Made by a program: the position numbers and the translations under genes. From the NCBI GenBank assembly GCA_001579985.1, contig LRSR01014039.1:1-44129 (forward strand): a DNA stretch of 44,129 nt, read 5' to 3'. This document shows, piece by piece, positions 1 to 12,089 of this stretch; position 1 is the stretch's first letter; each line of letters starts with the position of its first letter. The notes under the pieces were generated by a model. The model saw only the letters and a program-made list of their open reading frames with translations. It did no database searches and was not told the DNA's origin. This DNA comes from Hypsibius dujardini (Eukaryota > Tardigrada > Eutardigrada > Parachela > Hypsibiidae).

Positions 1-1
1 C

Positions 2-37
<36 letters not shown>

Positions 38-600
38 CCTCTCTCTCTCTTTCTGAATGCCTGGCTGCTTGTCGGCCCGCTTGTCAGTCTGTCCGCCTGG
101 CAGTCAGTCAGTCAGTCATTTAGTCAATCAGCAGACTGTCTGTCTGTCGGTCTATCCGTTTTCTTGTCGATTTGCCTCCTGAGTCAATTGCTATTCAATT
201 AATCATAATACAATTTTTTTGGACAAATTATTATGAAGAAACCTAATAGGCGAATCTAAATTCGAACGACAACTCAAGTCTTTTTCACTCTTTCTGATGA
301 ACCAAAACAACATTCTCAATACTGACCCGAAGCGGTGTGGCTTAATCGCTCGCCTGTGCACTTAAGTCGCCGCTCAAGCGCATACATAGACGCTAAGTTA
401 ATCGAAATAACAATTCGCCGCGCTAATGCGGTATAGATAAAAAATTGGAATAATAATCGGTGGTCGGTCGTCGCGGCAAGAATAGAGTAGCGAAACAGAG
501 GCAGAGATGCGCGACAATAGATTCAGCGGGGAAGCATGAGTCGACGACATCGAGTGCCGATAATGGCGCCGCGGGTGGCGGCTTTTATTGGGCTACTTAC
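1..600. other. PKNOX intron with CTGT repeat
   Basis: Sequence downstream of PKNOX exon 3, so probably intron. Positions 1-38 are a nearly pure CTGT repeat, continuing as degenerate CTGT/GTCA to about 170. The rest shows no coding similarity on either strand. Confidence 0.55.
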
Positions 601-2369
601 TAAATCATCGATTTCTGGTCTGCCGGTGCTGACGGACGTCGACGACTGCTGGATCAGCCGGACGAGATTTTCCAGTTCGCCGTTGATCTCTTCCGGGGGA
701 GGGGTCACCGCGGTCACTGTGGCCTCCTCTAGTTTTTCGAGGAGCAGTCGCAGAAGTGGGAACAAGGGATGCCTGAAAGGCGAAGCCGTATCACTCCAAA
801 GTCTTCAAGTTGCCAAAATTTCTATGCCTGACTGTTTGCCTGTCTGTTTGTTTGTCTGTCTGCCCGTTTGCCTGCCTGTCTGTAAACCAAACTGCAAAAT
901 CTGAAAGACTTACTGTACAATACTGTCGCAGTGGTCCTTCACGTTATCCGGATCAGGCGAAACCGTTTTCACCGATCCTCCATGACCGGCCACGATGCCC
1001 CCCGTCCGGCTGTTCCCGACCTCCACCTGGCCAGGTGACGGCGCTATCGCTGGGGACGGCATCGAGTACAACTGCTGCTTTGCCGGATTCTGTGGTGGGG
1101 GTAGTGGTTGTGGCTGTTGCTGTCGGAAGTGACTGGATTGCCGGTGGAGGCTCGGGTTCGGGGACGACGGCGGCTGCGGTAAGTGTTGGTTAGGAGGCAA
1201 TAAGGCAACAGGGTTTGGTGCATCTCTATACTGCGAGTGGAAGGTCCAGGGAAGAGGATAGCTGGTTGGGGGACCTAAAAGGTTAGGAGAGATATGAATT
1301 TAAAGCGGTCAAAGCACATGAGGAAAACCACCAAATCAAGCAGACATTACTTATTAAGTCACAAAATAATAAATTATCCCACTATTTCAGTATTTGAACT
1401 TACGACAGGGAAAATATTAGATGTAATTTAAAATGATAAAAATAGCGGTGTAAGTGCATGTGCATGAGGACAATTATAACTGAATTATGAGAAATGGAAT
1501 AGGAAAGGCTAACAGCATACTCCTATTGAAGCGGTAACCGGCAACCACTTTGTCGATCGATCAATCAAGGCAATGCACTGTTTGTGCAATATTGAAGCAG
1601 CCCGAAAGAAAAGTGTTTAACGCAATTCGATTTACAAAATGATCAGAGAAGGAAGTAAAAAAGTAAGAAAGCAGACGCACAACCAATTTGCGAAGAAAAA
1701 CATAACAATAAACAGTTGAGTGTCCAGGCAAGCAGGCAGGCAGGCAAGCAAGCAAACTGACAGACAGACAACCCGGTCACCCAGAGAGACATGAACACAT
1801 GCAAGTAGGCGAGTAAGCAGACTGACACACACTGGATAAAAGACAGACAGACAGACAGACAAGCAGACAGACATATAGATAGACAGACAGACAGACAGAC
1901 AAGCAGACAGACATATAGATAGACAGACAGACCGATAGACAGGCAGACTAGTCAACCAGAGATACATAAATATAGGGAACTAGATAATCTGGCTGAGAGA
2001 CAAGTCCAGAAGACAATCAGACGGGCCTGATCTTCGTGAAATATCGAGACAACTTAAAAAATAACAGACGCCTTTCGTCACTAAGCATACGCGGCTGAAA
2101 GCGGTCCCCGAAATTGGGATCCCCAGGATAAGAACGTCCGCCCCCGGTGACCACTGCGGGAACATGACCGGAAGTAACAGGCGCAATAGGATACGAGCGA
2201 TTATGCTGAAGGTACCCGCCACGATTCGGCGACGTCAAGTTCAACGCCGGTTGCTGCTGCTGCTGGTACTGATCAACAGGTAGTAGTAGACCGGTTGGAT
2301 TATTAATCGACGCCGGTAATGAGTGACCATGCTGGCGGTGTTGGTGTTGCTGGTGATTCAACGTCTGTT

Positions 2370-2400
<31 letters not shown>

Positions 2401-2442
2401 ATGGTAATGTGACATGTAGAAGGGGAGGGAGTAACAAAGCAT
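601..2442 (-). CDS. PKNOX: PKNOX/PREP-like TALE homeobox protein, 5' part only
   Basis: Partial gene that runs off the left edge. TALE homeodomain transcription factors of this family dimerise with PBX in the nucleus through their N-terminal MEIS/PKNOX domain. Three exons are seen: 2091-2415 (ATG at 2415; an in-frame ATG at 2442 is an alternative), 914-1274 and 601-772. Phases agree (1, 2, 0) and give 286 codons. The N-terminus is low complexity: MSHY followed by seven His and six Gln, then Gln/Pro-rich sequence. Exon 3 starts the conserved domain with HPLFPLLRLLLEKLEEA, then an ELENLVRLIQ helix and PEIDDL, which parallels HPLFPLLALLFEKCEQ, DIENFVRK and PETDNL of vertebrate PREP1. The exon ends at the donor after DDL, and no following exon was found in 1-600. 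The homeodomain itself lies outside the window. The family call is secure; the N-terminal exon is less sure because it is low complexity. Confidence 0.78.
1730..1945. repeat. ACAG/GACA tetranucleotide repeat tract with internal duplication
   Basis: Lies in the PKNOX intron between exons 1 and 2. It is a run of AGGC, GACA and ACAG units. A block of about 40 bases ending in a CATATAGATAGACAGACAG motif is present twice in tandem near 1843-1890 and 1883-1930, which suggests slippage or unequal exchange on top of the simple repeat. Confidence 0.85.
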
Positions 2443-4658
2443 ACACACACAACTAAGTGCAGATTTGAGTGAAGGAGCAATAAAAGTGAAGCAAAAAAAG
2501 TGCGAGAGGGTCGTCCGTCAAAATCAGAATACCGAAAAGAAAAGAGAAGAAAAGAAGGCTGAAGAGAGGGACGGAGAAAATTAAATATATGTCTTGTCAA
2601 AGTTAGATGGACGTTTGATGAGCAGCAGCAAGCAGCAGCGGCCGTGAAGGGAAAGCAAAAAAGTGCGCGCTTCAGTCAAGAAGTGAAGGGAAGGTGTGTA
2701 TCATACCGCCCGGTACAACTGTCAAACGTCAAGTTGCGTTACGAAAATTAAGTGGGTGATTGCTGCTGCTGCTACTGGTAGGTAGAGACCTCTGGGACGT
2801 TTCGTCAGTCCTCATTAAGCCTGCCCAGTCAGCCAAACGGAGAGAAGAGACGTGAAATTCTGCGCCAGAGGAGAGAAAGAAATACAAGAAAAAAAGTGAG
2901 TATAATGCCCGGCAAAAAAAAAGTAAGCCTCGCGCGACAGATTTCTGACAGCGCGATCAAGACGACGGTGATCGAAGACGACGTGGAGGGAAATAAATAT
3001 ACCTGCCACTTCTTTTTTGTGCCTCCTGTCCGCGGGCTGGCTTGCTTGGTTCTGCTGTTGATTCTCCTTCCTTCGTGCGTTGTTGAGGCCGACACGTTTT
3101 TCTTCTTTTTCACCATTACGCGGATGGTGGGTGGGTGGGTGAGAGAGACAAGACAATGGCGTGGCGCGCATTCGTTTGGGTCGGACGGACTTTGTCGATC
3201 AATCGAGCTCTTTGACTGTTGCTGTGTGTGTGTGTATGGCGCTCCGGGCATCCATCAACGGTAATCCGCCGGGAGGGAATTCTTACGATTTACTGTTCGC
3301 AGTTTTTCTGTTCATTTTCTTGCGCTGTCCACACAGTTCTTCTGTAACTGCTTGCCAGCCGTCACGGATGTTTCTGCCTGTCTTGTCTTGTCTGGCAGTC
3401 TATCTCTGTTCCTGCTAGTATATCTGCCTGCCATCTTAACTGTCTGTCTGTGTGTCTGTGTCTCTGTGCCTGTCTCTGTGCCTGCCTGCCTTTCTGCCTA
3501 TCTGTCGTCCTGAGTGACTGCCTGACTGTCCATCTGTTTGCCAGTCTGTTTCCCTTCCTGTCTGTTCTTGTATGTCTTGTTGTTTCGATATCTGCATCTG
3601 CCGCACCGTTTAGTCTACTCCATCGATTCCACGCACAATCATATCGTGTGCCAGGATAATCAGTTTAATGCATTTGGGGAGTCCATTTTCAAGGTTTCCT
3701 CTTGTGGTTAGAGGACCGTGACAGTCCATGGTGGTGGGTGCTTCTTCGACTGCGTGCGGACGCACCGGCAGACCGATGGTGTGAAGACGAAAAAAGCGGC
3801 CAGCAATCAACTCCAATGCCATACTGTAAGCGGGCAAAAACAACGCGCAAGTTTCGCACGGCTCGCCACGGATTGCGAGGGAGAGCAAGAAAAAAAGTGC
3901 TCTAGTTCAAGGACTCGAGAACTGCGCGCGCGGTCGGTTACGAAGTAGAGAGCACGTAATCAACCGATCCGTAACCGCAATACATGCTACGTGGGCTTCC
4001 GTCAAATTAAGCGGACAACATGGTCGACTATGGTCTACATAAAGTGATCAAACAATTAAGTAGTAACGAAGAACAAGGATGAGGTCCGTAAAAACACTCA
4101 GCAGCGCCACCTGCAGTCAACGTTCGACTAATCAATCGATCAATCAACAAATCAAAAAGAGTTGTTTCAATCAGTCAATCAATCAATCAACTACAGCTGT
4201 AAAATAACGTGCTCCAATTTAAATAAAATATAAAATAGCTTTAAATTTAACTAGATCGAATTTAACTAGATACATGAATTTAAATCCATCGGTAAAATTT
4301 ATTTAAATAAAGTACTGATTTTACTTAAAAGAAAAGACATGGTTAGCATTAAAAACAAAAGTTCAAATATTAAAATAAATAAATAAAATATCGTAATATT
4401 TTTAAGTAAATTTGGTAATTTTAAATCAAAACATGCTTTTAAATATTGATTTCTATTTTTGTCACTTCAAATCAAATAAAAATAAAATTATTACACATCG
4501 AAAGCCGCTTTTGATGCATTTAAAATATCTTTGAACTACATACTTACACAACACTACAATCAACCAGCACATTCTCATTGTATCCCACAATCACTCAAGA
4601 CATCTCCCTCCACAAGGCAACGGGCAACCAGACATTTCACATGAAACAAGTTGTACTA

Positions 4659-4779
4659 CATAGGTGGCAAAAACCTTGCGCTAACCGAGTTAAGCCATTA
4701 CCCTCGTTGCATGGCTATTGTACACAGCCATCGAGTTAAAGTGCTTGGTTCGGTCAGTCCAAGGTTTTTGCCACGTGTG
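4659..4779. mobile_element. TA-flanked inverted-repeat element (MITE type 1), copy 1
   Basis: A 121-base element bounded by TA on each side (4657-4658 and 4780-4781). The ends are inverted repeats of about 35 bases starting CAYANGTGGCAAAAACC on the left and matching the reverse complement on the right. A second copy with the same ends and similar middle lies at 19106-19224 in a VPS26C intron. TA duplication plus inverted ends without coding capacity is typical of non-autonomous Tc1/mariner-type elements; that assignment is inference. Confidence 0.8.
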
Positions 4780-5265
4780 TAGCACAACACTGGTGCTCAC
4801 AGACAATTAAGATTCATCTCATCTCCGGGTCCCAAGATGATGTGCAAACGCAATTGCAACAAAACCACAACAGTAATCCGCAACAAATAAACAAGCCAAT
4901 CAAGCAATAAGCCAATTGGTGAGTTTGTCAGCCGTTTGAAGCGAATTTACCAGCAATCAATGAATCAAGCGCTCACCGCTTATTTCAAACCAACTCAACC
5001 GGGTGTGCAAAATGCGTCAATCAATCAATCAAACTAGAGTGTCGTTCAAAAAGTGACTTACCGGAAACCGTCCATAGCAATGAGTGAGCTTTCAATGAAA
5101 AATAACTCGTTTAGTGGTAAGCCGTTGATGCCAGGTTGAAATGAGGAATTCTCCGAGATCTCAAATATCAAAATTGCCCGTGAAATTTCGGTGGATGCAA
5201 ATGATGAGATCAGAAAAAGAGCTGGAAACTGAGGAGAGATTTGTTTTAAGTGACAGCTGTCAATA

Positions 5266-5470
5266 AGCCTTGCTTACGGCGCACTCGGCTCGAACCGAAA
5301 AGGTACCGTTAGTCGAGTCGGGGAAAGCGCCTAAATAAAACAGTGAAGTCTACGAGACAAACTTGTGTTCTGCACTCTAGCAATGCTATTTATTAATGCA
5401 CCGATTTGCTTGTAACTTAGCGCAAATCGGTACTTTTTCGGTTCGAGCCGACTGCACCGTAAGCAAGGCT
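5266..5470. mobile_element. TA-flanked inverted-repeat element (MITE type 2)
   Basis: A 205-base element flanked by TA (5264-5265 and 5471-5472). It has inverted repeats of about 42 bases beginning AGCCTTGCTTACGG, with only a few mismatches between arms. The end sequence differs from the type 1 element. The interior has no coding capacity. Probably another non-autonomous mariner-like element; no second copy was seen in this window. Confidence 0.75.
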
Positions 5471-6162
5471 TATTCTGCCCTTGCTTGCTTCTTGGCGTTC
5501 TTGTTCGATTCATTCACCTTGTTGGTTTTGGTTTTTACTCGGGCCACTTAATCAACGAATTCACCGCTCCAACTTAGAACCATTTTGTAAACCCGGTTGG
5601 CAGCACCGAGGAAAGTCAATTTAATTTGAGGATTTGGTCAGAAACTCAGCTCGTACTACTGAATGGTAATTGCAACTGTACGAGACAAAAAAAATACAAA
5701 CACCCGAAATATTGCGAGAAAGATAGGGAAAAACGGCAGAAATCATCGACGATTGTCGCGCCATCTCTGGTCGTTTGATAGGAACTAGAACAATGGAACA
5801 ACACAAACAACCACGGAAAAATCATTTTCCATTGTCACATTAAAATTTAATCACTTTATTAAGTTATATGCAGGATTATGACATTGTGACATTGTGACAT
5901 TATGACATGAATTAGTGAAATCTTAAATTACGATGCTGAAATAATAAGCTGTGAAGTAATACGGTACAGTACAATACCGTGCAGTGTGGTGGCTATCCCC
6001 CGATCAATCAACTAATGCAAGGTAAAATTAAACTACAGAGACTGGAGACACGCCGCGTGCTATTAGTTACGGTAGGCCCAAAATACGGCGTGCCACTAGT
6101 CAACCTAGACCACACCCCCTCTCGCAAGTTTGAAAGAGAGCCAGACCGGTTTCTCCGATTTA

Positions 6163-6170
6163 TGACGTCA
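6163..6170. promoter_or_regulatory. CRE-like palindrome upstream of EPC
   Basis: TGACGTCA, the full ATF/CREB palindrome, about 400 bases before the EPC start codon. It is followed by GCATTGTGGGTA and a GCCATCTTCC stretch, all common in animal housekeeping promoters. Function is inferred from motif and position. Confidence 0.45.
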
Positions 6171-6561
6171 CCACACCGTGAAGCATTGTGGGTACGAAAA
6201 TCCGCGTGCACTCCGCCATCTTCCTCTTTCCACTTACACACACACACACAGCTGCACCAGTTTACACACAGCACACACATACGCACGCTGCCTGCCTGTC
6301 GGCTCTCTACAGCGCTCACACACCACACACCACACACAGCACAGCAAATTTCTTGACGTGTGGATTTTGCCATCAAAAATCGACGACCTTTCCGTACGCA
6401 CGCAAGATCATTTGAAAATCGCGCTCTTTTCCCCCCATTCCCCCTCCACTTATCCCAGAGCCCAACCACCCACAATGGAGGTCTGATCTGGGAAACGGCC
6501 ATCCCCGGCCAAAAGGCCGTATCCAGGATCGCTGCGCCTGCCTGCGCCTGTAGGGAGCAAA

Positions 6562-6571
6562 GTCACGTGAC
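6562..6571. promoter_or_regulatory. GTCACGTGAC E-box palindrome next to the EPC start
   Basis: A perfect 10-base palindrome of the USF/MITF/TFEB type, ending five bases before the EPC ATG at 6577. Its place at the start codon could put it in the 5' UTR or core promoter. Function is inferred. Confidence 0.4.
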
Positions 6572-6576
6572 ACAAA

Positions 6577-9500
6577 ATGGCCCAGAAGAATATGCGCACC
6601 CGCAATCTCGATCACACCAAACCGTTGGTCATTTTCGACGCCACCCGCGATGACGTCCCCGACAAAATGGACCAGCAGGCGTTCATCCGCACCACCAACG
6701 TCCTTCCCGCCACCGGGATCGACAAGGAGGAGGAAACGGTAAGAGGTCACGTGCAGACTCCACGTTGGCCATTTTTGATTGATCCGTTGATTTGAATGAG
6801 AATTGTTGATTGGCCAATGTAAACAATATTGCGATTGGTCAGACCGTGATGTTGGGAGGCGGGGCATACTTTGTTTATGTTAGTTAGATTGATTGATTGG
6901 CTTTGTGACATTACCTACCTTGCATTCACTCGACTGATTGATTGATTGAAATTTTCTTCTCCCATACTGACGAATCCAATTTTGTCATGGTTCATTTGTT
7001 TAGTCGGTCCCTTTTCTTTGTTAAAACAGGAACACCATCTCCAATTGGCCTTGATTGCGGTGCAGAGCGGTTACAGCGCAAAGGAAATTGCGGGCGGCAT
7101 TCCGGTTCCAAAGGTGGAGCCCATCAAGGACAGCGTGTACGACAGTCGCTATCCGACCGGTTATAGGAAGGAGAAGGAGCTCTACCGTGTCCAGGGTCTC
7201 AGCTGTAAGGATTTCGTTCCTCACGCATGCACGGTGGAAGCGGAATGCAGACAGACAAACAGACAGACAGACCTCATGGAGGCATAAAAAGTCAATAGAT
7301 AATGGCGAACACTCAAAACGTAAACAAACAGAAAATTTACTCGAAACCCGGACGGACAATTGATTCGTGGATGCAGGCAGACAACGTTCAGATATTCATC
7401 CAACTGTCGAAAGACACCATGCACTTTTCGCAGACAAGATCTGTAGACACGGACATACAGAAGACATATAGATACACACGGATCAGCAGGCAGAATGACA
7501 AACACACAGGCATTTAGTTGAGCGGCGAGTGGTAGAATTTCAACTATTCACAGAAATTTCGGATAAACAGACAGGCAGACAGCTCGCACAGACTGGGAAA
7601 CCGGTCTATCCACAGACAAGATAAACACCGGGTCTCAAGTGTAGTTGTTTTATTTGCCTTGAAGGCACACGTAAGTACAAGTTGTGTTTGTGTTTGTCTT
7701 CTCTAGCGGGTCCGGAGCCAGATGTGGTGGACTACTGCATCGACGAGGTCGACGACGCCTGGCTAAGGGAGATGGGCGCCCGGTTGGGCATCACCATCGA
7801 CCGATTCGAGAGCGCCATCGATCGGCTGGAGAAGGCGACGGGAGCTCAGGTGTGTTATTAGCTGGATCACCCCCAATCTCCTCCGCTATATCGTTGTGCA
7901 ATCTAAATAATGGTTCTTTCTGTCTTTCGCAGTACATAAGCGAGTTTGATGCGGGAAAGTTGCTCAAGGATAAGCCAGAGGTGGTTGCAGCCATCCACGC
8001 TCACTGGCTGTCGAAACGGAAACGCCTGGTATATATGAAGTGCAGCTTTCGGGTTTTTTTTTTTGAAAATGGAAAGACTGGAAGAATCAGTAAAAAAATG
8101 AGAAACAAAACTGACAAATGGGGAAGGAATAATTTTCAGGCGGCGTATTTTATAGAATATTTTGTTTTCTCTCTTCCCTCTCCAGAGTCATGCCCTCATC
8201 TCCAGAGTCCGGACAGAAACGAAACGGGACTCAGGCTCCGGACATGATCCTTACGTGGCGTTCAGGAGGAGAGCTGAGAAAATGCAAACACGCAAGGTAA
8301 ATATTGGGAGGCCCTCCGCTGCGGATTGATTGATTGAACGCAATCTCGCTGCTGGTTTGATCTGATCATCTCTACCAAATGACTTTACTGTTTCTTTTGC
8401 CTTCTTATCACAGAATCGGAAGAGCGACGAACAGAATTACGTCCTTATGTTCAAGCTCAGAATTGCCCACACGCAGGTGGTACGAGATGGCCTTATGTAA
8501 GTGGGCGGATTTTTTATTGCTGTCCATTGACTCATGTCTGTGTGTATGAAGGCCTGATGTGCTTGTCTGATGCATTTGGCTTGCCTGCCTGAACTAATCT
8601 AGCATTCCTTGTGTGTGCGTGTACTGCTTGCCTGACTTTTCTGACATGGTGGGATGTGCTTTTTGTTTGTGTGAACTAAGACCGCCCATTATCATTTTTC
8701 ACATTCTTCCCCTTTCCTTTCAGGGACATTCTCCGAGGCATCAGAGAACGCGAGACCCTCAAGCTCCGGACATGCCTGGTGGAGCGGCACGAGTTCCAAC
8801 TGTCCCAGACAATCTTTGACGACCCAGCCGGCTTCTACCAAGCCCAGGTGCTCGACAACTACCCCGAACTGAACCGCATCGAGGCAGACACCTTTGATGA
8901 CGTCGAGTACGACGAGGAGGCCGAGCGTGATGCCAGTGAAGTGAAGGAGGAGCCAGACAGTTTGGAAGAGTTCTCTGAGGTCTCGGACAGCGGCAATGAA
9001 GTAAGGAGACCTCCTGCTACTCTCGCTTCGTCTGGAAGTGGGAGTGCTGATAGCGATTGCAGTTGATAATTCTATGATTTTTCCAGAGTGATTCCTGGAG
9101 CCGCGCCCATGGTCCGGAGCTGAAGAACCGGTCACCGTTGTTTGACGAACGAGACGACAATGCCAGCAATTTCACTGCGCCCATTCCCCTCGACCCGAAT
9201 CTGGTGCCGGAGGCGCAGTACCGTGGCGATGCGCCGCCTGAGTACTGGGGCGACGACGGGGAGTTCACATTTGTCCCCCGGAAGGATTGTAAATACTTGC
9301 AGGTAAATTCAACCGTGCCTTCTCCCTGTTTTACGAATAGAGCCTGACCTTGCGGTCTAATCTTGTAGATCAAAGATGAAGAATGTGATATTGACGAATT
9401 GGACCAACTCGACGACCCACTGCGGGGCTTTTTCCTGCAAGAGATCCCTGTCATCCTGGGCGCAGTGACTGTGATGAAGATGGTTCTGGCTCGTCGGACC

Positions 9501-11447
9501 TACGGTCTGAATGGAACGTAAGTATGACTGATGAACCGTTCCGTCGATGGAAAAGTCGCAAGAATTCCATTGCTTGATTCCTGCATTTTCTCTTGCTTTT
9601 CATCTAAAGCCTGGGTTGATTGAGTGTCGAATTTCTTCCCTCTACAGGAAGCATCTCGAATACTACAAGCTGCCCGACGAAGTGGCTAATCTCGACTTCT
9701 CCGAACTGTACGGCGATGATTCCTCTCTCGCCGAGGGGCTGACCGACTTTCAGCATATGATCAGGGAGCAAAAAGAGTGCGTTAACACTCTGGCCTGTCC
9801 CCGGAGCGCCAGTCGGCGGGCGCTTTTTCGAATCAGTTCTTACGCTTTGTCTTGCTTGTGTGATTAGGCCCATCTACTTGCACTCGGACGCGGCCATCCG
9901 GGAGGAATTCCCTCTCCCGGAAGAGCCCATCCGCTGGAACCTTACTGAGGAAGACGTGGAGGAACTCTATCAGGATGCGATGCGGTTGCCGTTTGACTGT
10001 GCCGAACCGACCAACTTTAACAGCGGCTCCCTTCACCAACAGCTGGAAGACGAAGAGACGGATCAGTATCAGATTGTGTGCACCAGCACGTGCCAGCCGC
10101 TCTACGAGCACGACTACTGCAAGGTGCCGGCGTACGGTGACCTGGACCGTTTCTTCAACACGGACGCGGACATGGAGGAGGTGCTGCTGTCCGGCAACCA
10201 GCCGGAGACCTCCCCAATGACCGACTCAGCGTCGGAGGTGGATCAAGCCCAGCCGGGCGCCAGTCCTGCCGGCCCCTTGTCGTCCGTGGAAGGTAGCGCT
10301 GGAGATTCGGCGGCCGGTGGCACATTAACACCACCGACATCACAGGATGCGTCACAGTTGTTGAACGGGAAGAAGAAAGTGGCTACGGCGAAGAAGCCGA
10401 AAGCGACCAAGCAGACCGAGCTTGTGATGGCCGTCAACGGCACCCTGGGGATCAAACGGATGCAGCCGGAACCGTCCGTGCCGGGAGCGGCGCCGGCCAA
10501 CGCCAAGAAGCCCGTCCGGAAACGTGTCAAGCCGAATGCACCGCCGGCGGTGATAGAGAGTCTGCCGGCGCAGAGTGAGAATGCTAACGTCGCGGCAGTC
10601 GTCTTCCAGGTGCCGGCGGTTCCCGGTGCGACTGCAGTGCCAGTCACGAGCGCACCGATTCCATTCAATCCTGTAGCCGTGGCAGTCGCGCCGACCAAGA
10701 AGCAGCCAGTGAAACGGAAGACAGCATCTGTGACCACCGCAACGACGACGACGATGACTTCCGCCGCGGTGGTGAAGGTGGCCAATGGAGGACTGGAGAC
10801 GCTGAAGAATGGCGCTCAGAATGGAGGTACGCTTTTGAATTGACGAAGACGTCTGCGAGAGTCGAAGAGCCTTGAAAGTAAAATTAAGGCTTTTCTTTTG
10901 CGCTGTAGACGACGCGTATCCCAATAAGAAACCAAAGAGAACACCAAAGAAGAAGGAGCAGCCGGCCTTCTACCATTCGATCGGGAAGCCCCCCACACCA
11001 ATCGCCTTCGCCGTTAACGGCAGCCTGCCAGGGGCGTTCGCGCCGAAGTCGCCACCGGCTCTCCTCCAGCAGCAGCAGCGGTCGCTTCTGCCGTCGGCTC
11101 AACCCGTCACCGCACTTCCGATGACAACCAATCCGGGGATTGCTATCACTGTTCCCTCCGTTTCCGGCACGCTGACCTACTCGGCCGCCATGCGGACCAC
11201 CAGCCTGCCGAACGGTGTGAACGGCGGACTGATGGCCCGCACCACCTCCCTTCCCGGAAACAATCCGCATCTGCAGCAGCTGCTGCAGGGCACTGGCCCG
11301 GTGGCGTCATCCAATGGTAGCCTCTTGACGGCGGTCACCACCCCGACCACCACCACCAACGGCTACCACAGTAGTGTGGTTGTCGGGATGAATCAGCAGA
11401 ATCAGAATAGCATCAGTTTAACGGTGGGAACGCCGAAATTGTGCTGA
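6577..11447 (+). CDS. EPC: Enhancer of polycomb homologue (EPC/EPL1 family)
   Basis: Nuclear scaffold subunit of the NuA4/TIP60 histone acetyltransferase complex. Twelve exons in consistent phase: 6577-6738, 7030-7204, 7707-7849, 7933-8028, 8186-8296, 8414-8496, 8724-9000, 9087-9302, 9369-9517, 9648-9776, 9868-10826, 10909-11447 (1012 aa). The N-terminal EPL1 domain is clear: MRTRNLDHTKPLVIF at the start, EKEEE-like IDKEEETEHHLQ at exon 1/2, and around residues 213-229 the family signature DPYVAFRRRAEKMQTRKN. The middle (about 260-400) is strongly acidic. The C-terminal third is Ala/Pro/Thr/Gln-rich low complexity with basic, possibly nuclear-localising KKPKRTPKKKE near residue 840. The protein is longer and more divergent than human EPC1. 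The N-terminal identification is firm; the exact boundaries of exons 2/3 and 11/12 rest on phase and splice sites. Confidence 0.9.
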
Positions 11448-12089
11448 ACTGAAACGTGAACCGAGGATAAGGCAGTTTCCTGTGTTGGGTTGATCGGATC
11501 GGCCCTGACGGACGCGCGCAGACTGACTGGACACTCGCGCGTTGTTCTCTGCTCTCGACACTTTGTGATGCGATTATGTGGCGGGTGGTTGATTGATTGA
11601 TTGGTTGGGGTGTATATATTGCGTCGGGATACGGCTGCTGCTGAGGACACTCGTCTGTTTATTGTTTTGTTTTGTTGATGGATGATGACTGATGCGACAA
11701 TACCACTAAAGGGGGCGGCGGCGAGGATATCTCTACCGTTTGCACAAGGGCATCACCCCCAGCCCTCCTCGATACACCACTTCGTTTTAGCGAGAGACGT
11801 TCGAAGAGATTCTGTGCGACCCAAGGCCCAGGCCCCACCTTTTTTTCATTTTCTCCTTTTCGAAAAACTGTGTTTCTAAAACAAATTTGCCCCTATTCTT
11901 TCGTTTCGAAAACGTTGATAAAAACTGTGTATACCATGTATGGTCGATCTCTGTTTGGGTTGCCATCAGCAGTGTAGTATGTGACTTACCCCCGATCAGT
12001 CTCTGGAGACATCCCAAAACCAAGTCGCAAATATTTCCCATCCATTGGCGTCCGAACGAAAGGCAAAACCATAGCAGAACTACCGCGGA
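11448..12089. other. Tail-to-tail spacer between EPC and RTRAF
   Basis: Holds the 3' UTRs of two converging genes. On the minus strand an AATAAA hexamer (forward TTTATT at 11658-11663) lies about 430 bases past the RTRAF stop and could be its polyadenylation signal. No AATAAA was seen for EPC. ATTG repeats occur at 11589-11605. No further gene seen. Confidence 0.5.

Larger units (their letters stand above)
2443..6576. other. 4.1 kb divergent spacer between PKNOX and EPC
   Basis: No protein-coding exon recognised. It contains purine-rich and CTGT-rich tracts (2520-2900, 3430-3570), CAAT repeats (4126-4190), an A+T-rich tract full of TTTAAAT-like motifs (4200-4540), two inverted-repeat elements (4659-4779, 5266-5470) and a CA-rich stretch (6236-6340). 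The 2.4-3.0 kb part is probably PKNOX 5' UTR or promoter, and the last 500 bases are the EPC promoter. Confidence 0.6.

Noticed and set aside
1632-1967. Long minus-strand ORF rich in Cys, Leu, Ser and Val
   Set aside because: It is the translation of the ACAG/GACA repeat; the same pattern appears over every such tract (16482-16874, 21644-22084, 27982-28557).
2829-3264. Overlapping ORFs on both strands around 2.8-3.3 kb
   Set aside because: No domain or family resemblance, biased composition, and they lie in the upstream region of PKNOX; no splice-consistent model could be made.
6008-6502. Minus-strand ORF of 164 codons before EPC
   Set aside because: It is antisense to a CA-rich EPC promoter region and has no recognisable similarity.
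10243-10924. Long antisense ORFs over EPC exon 11
   Set aside because: Shadows of the GC-rich Ala/Pro/Thr coding exon; Ala/Gly/Arg-rich low complexity with no family match.
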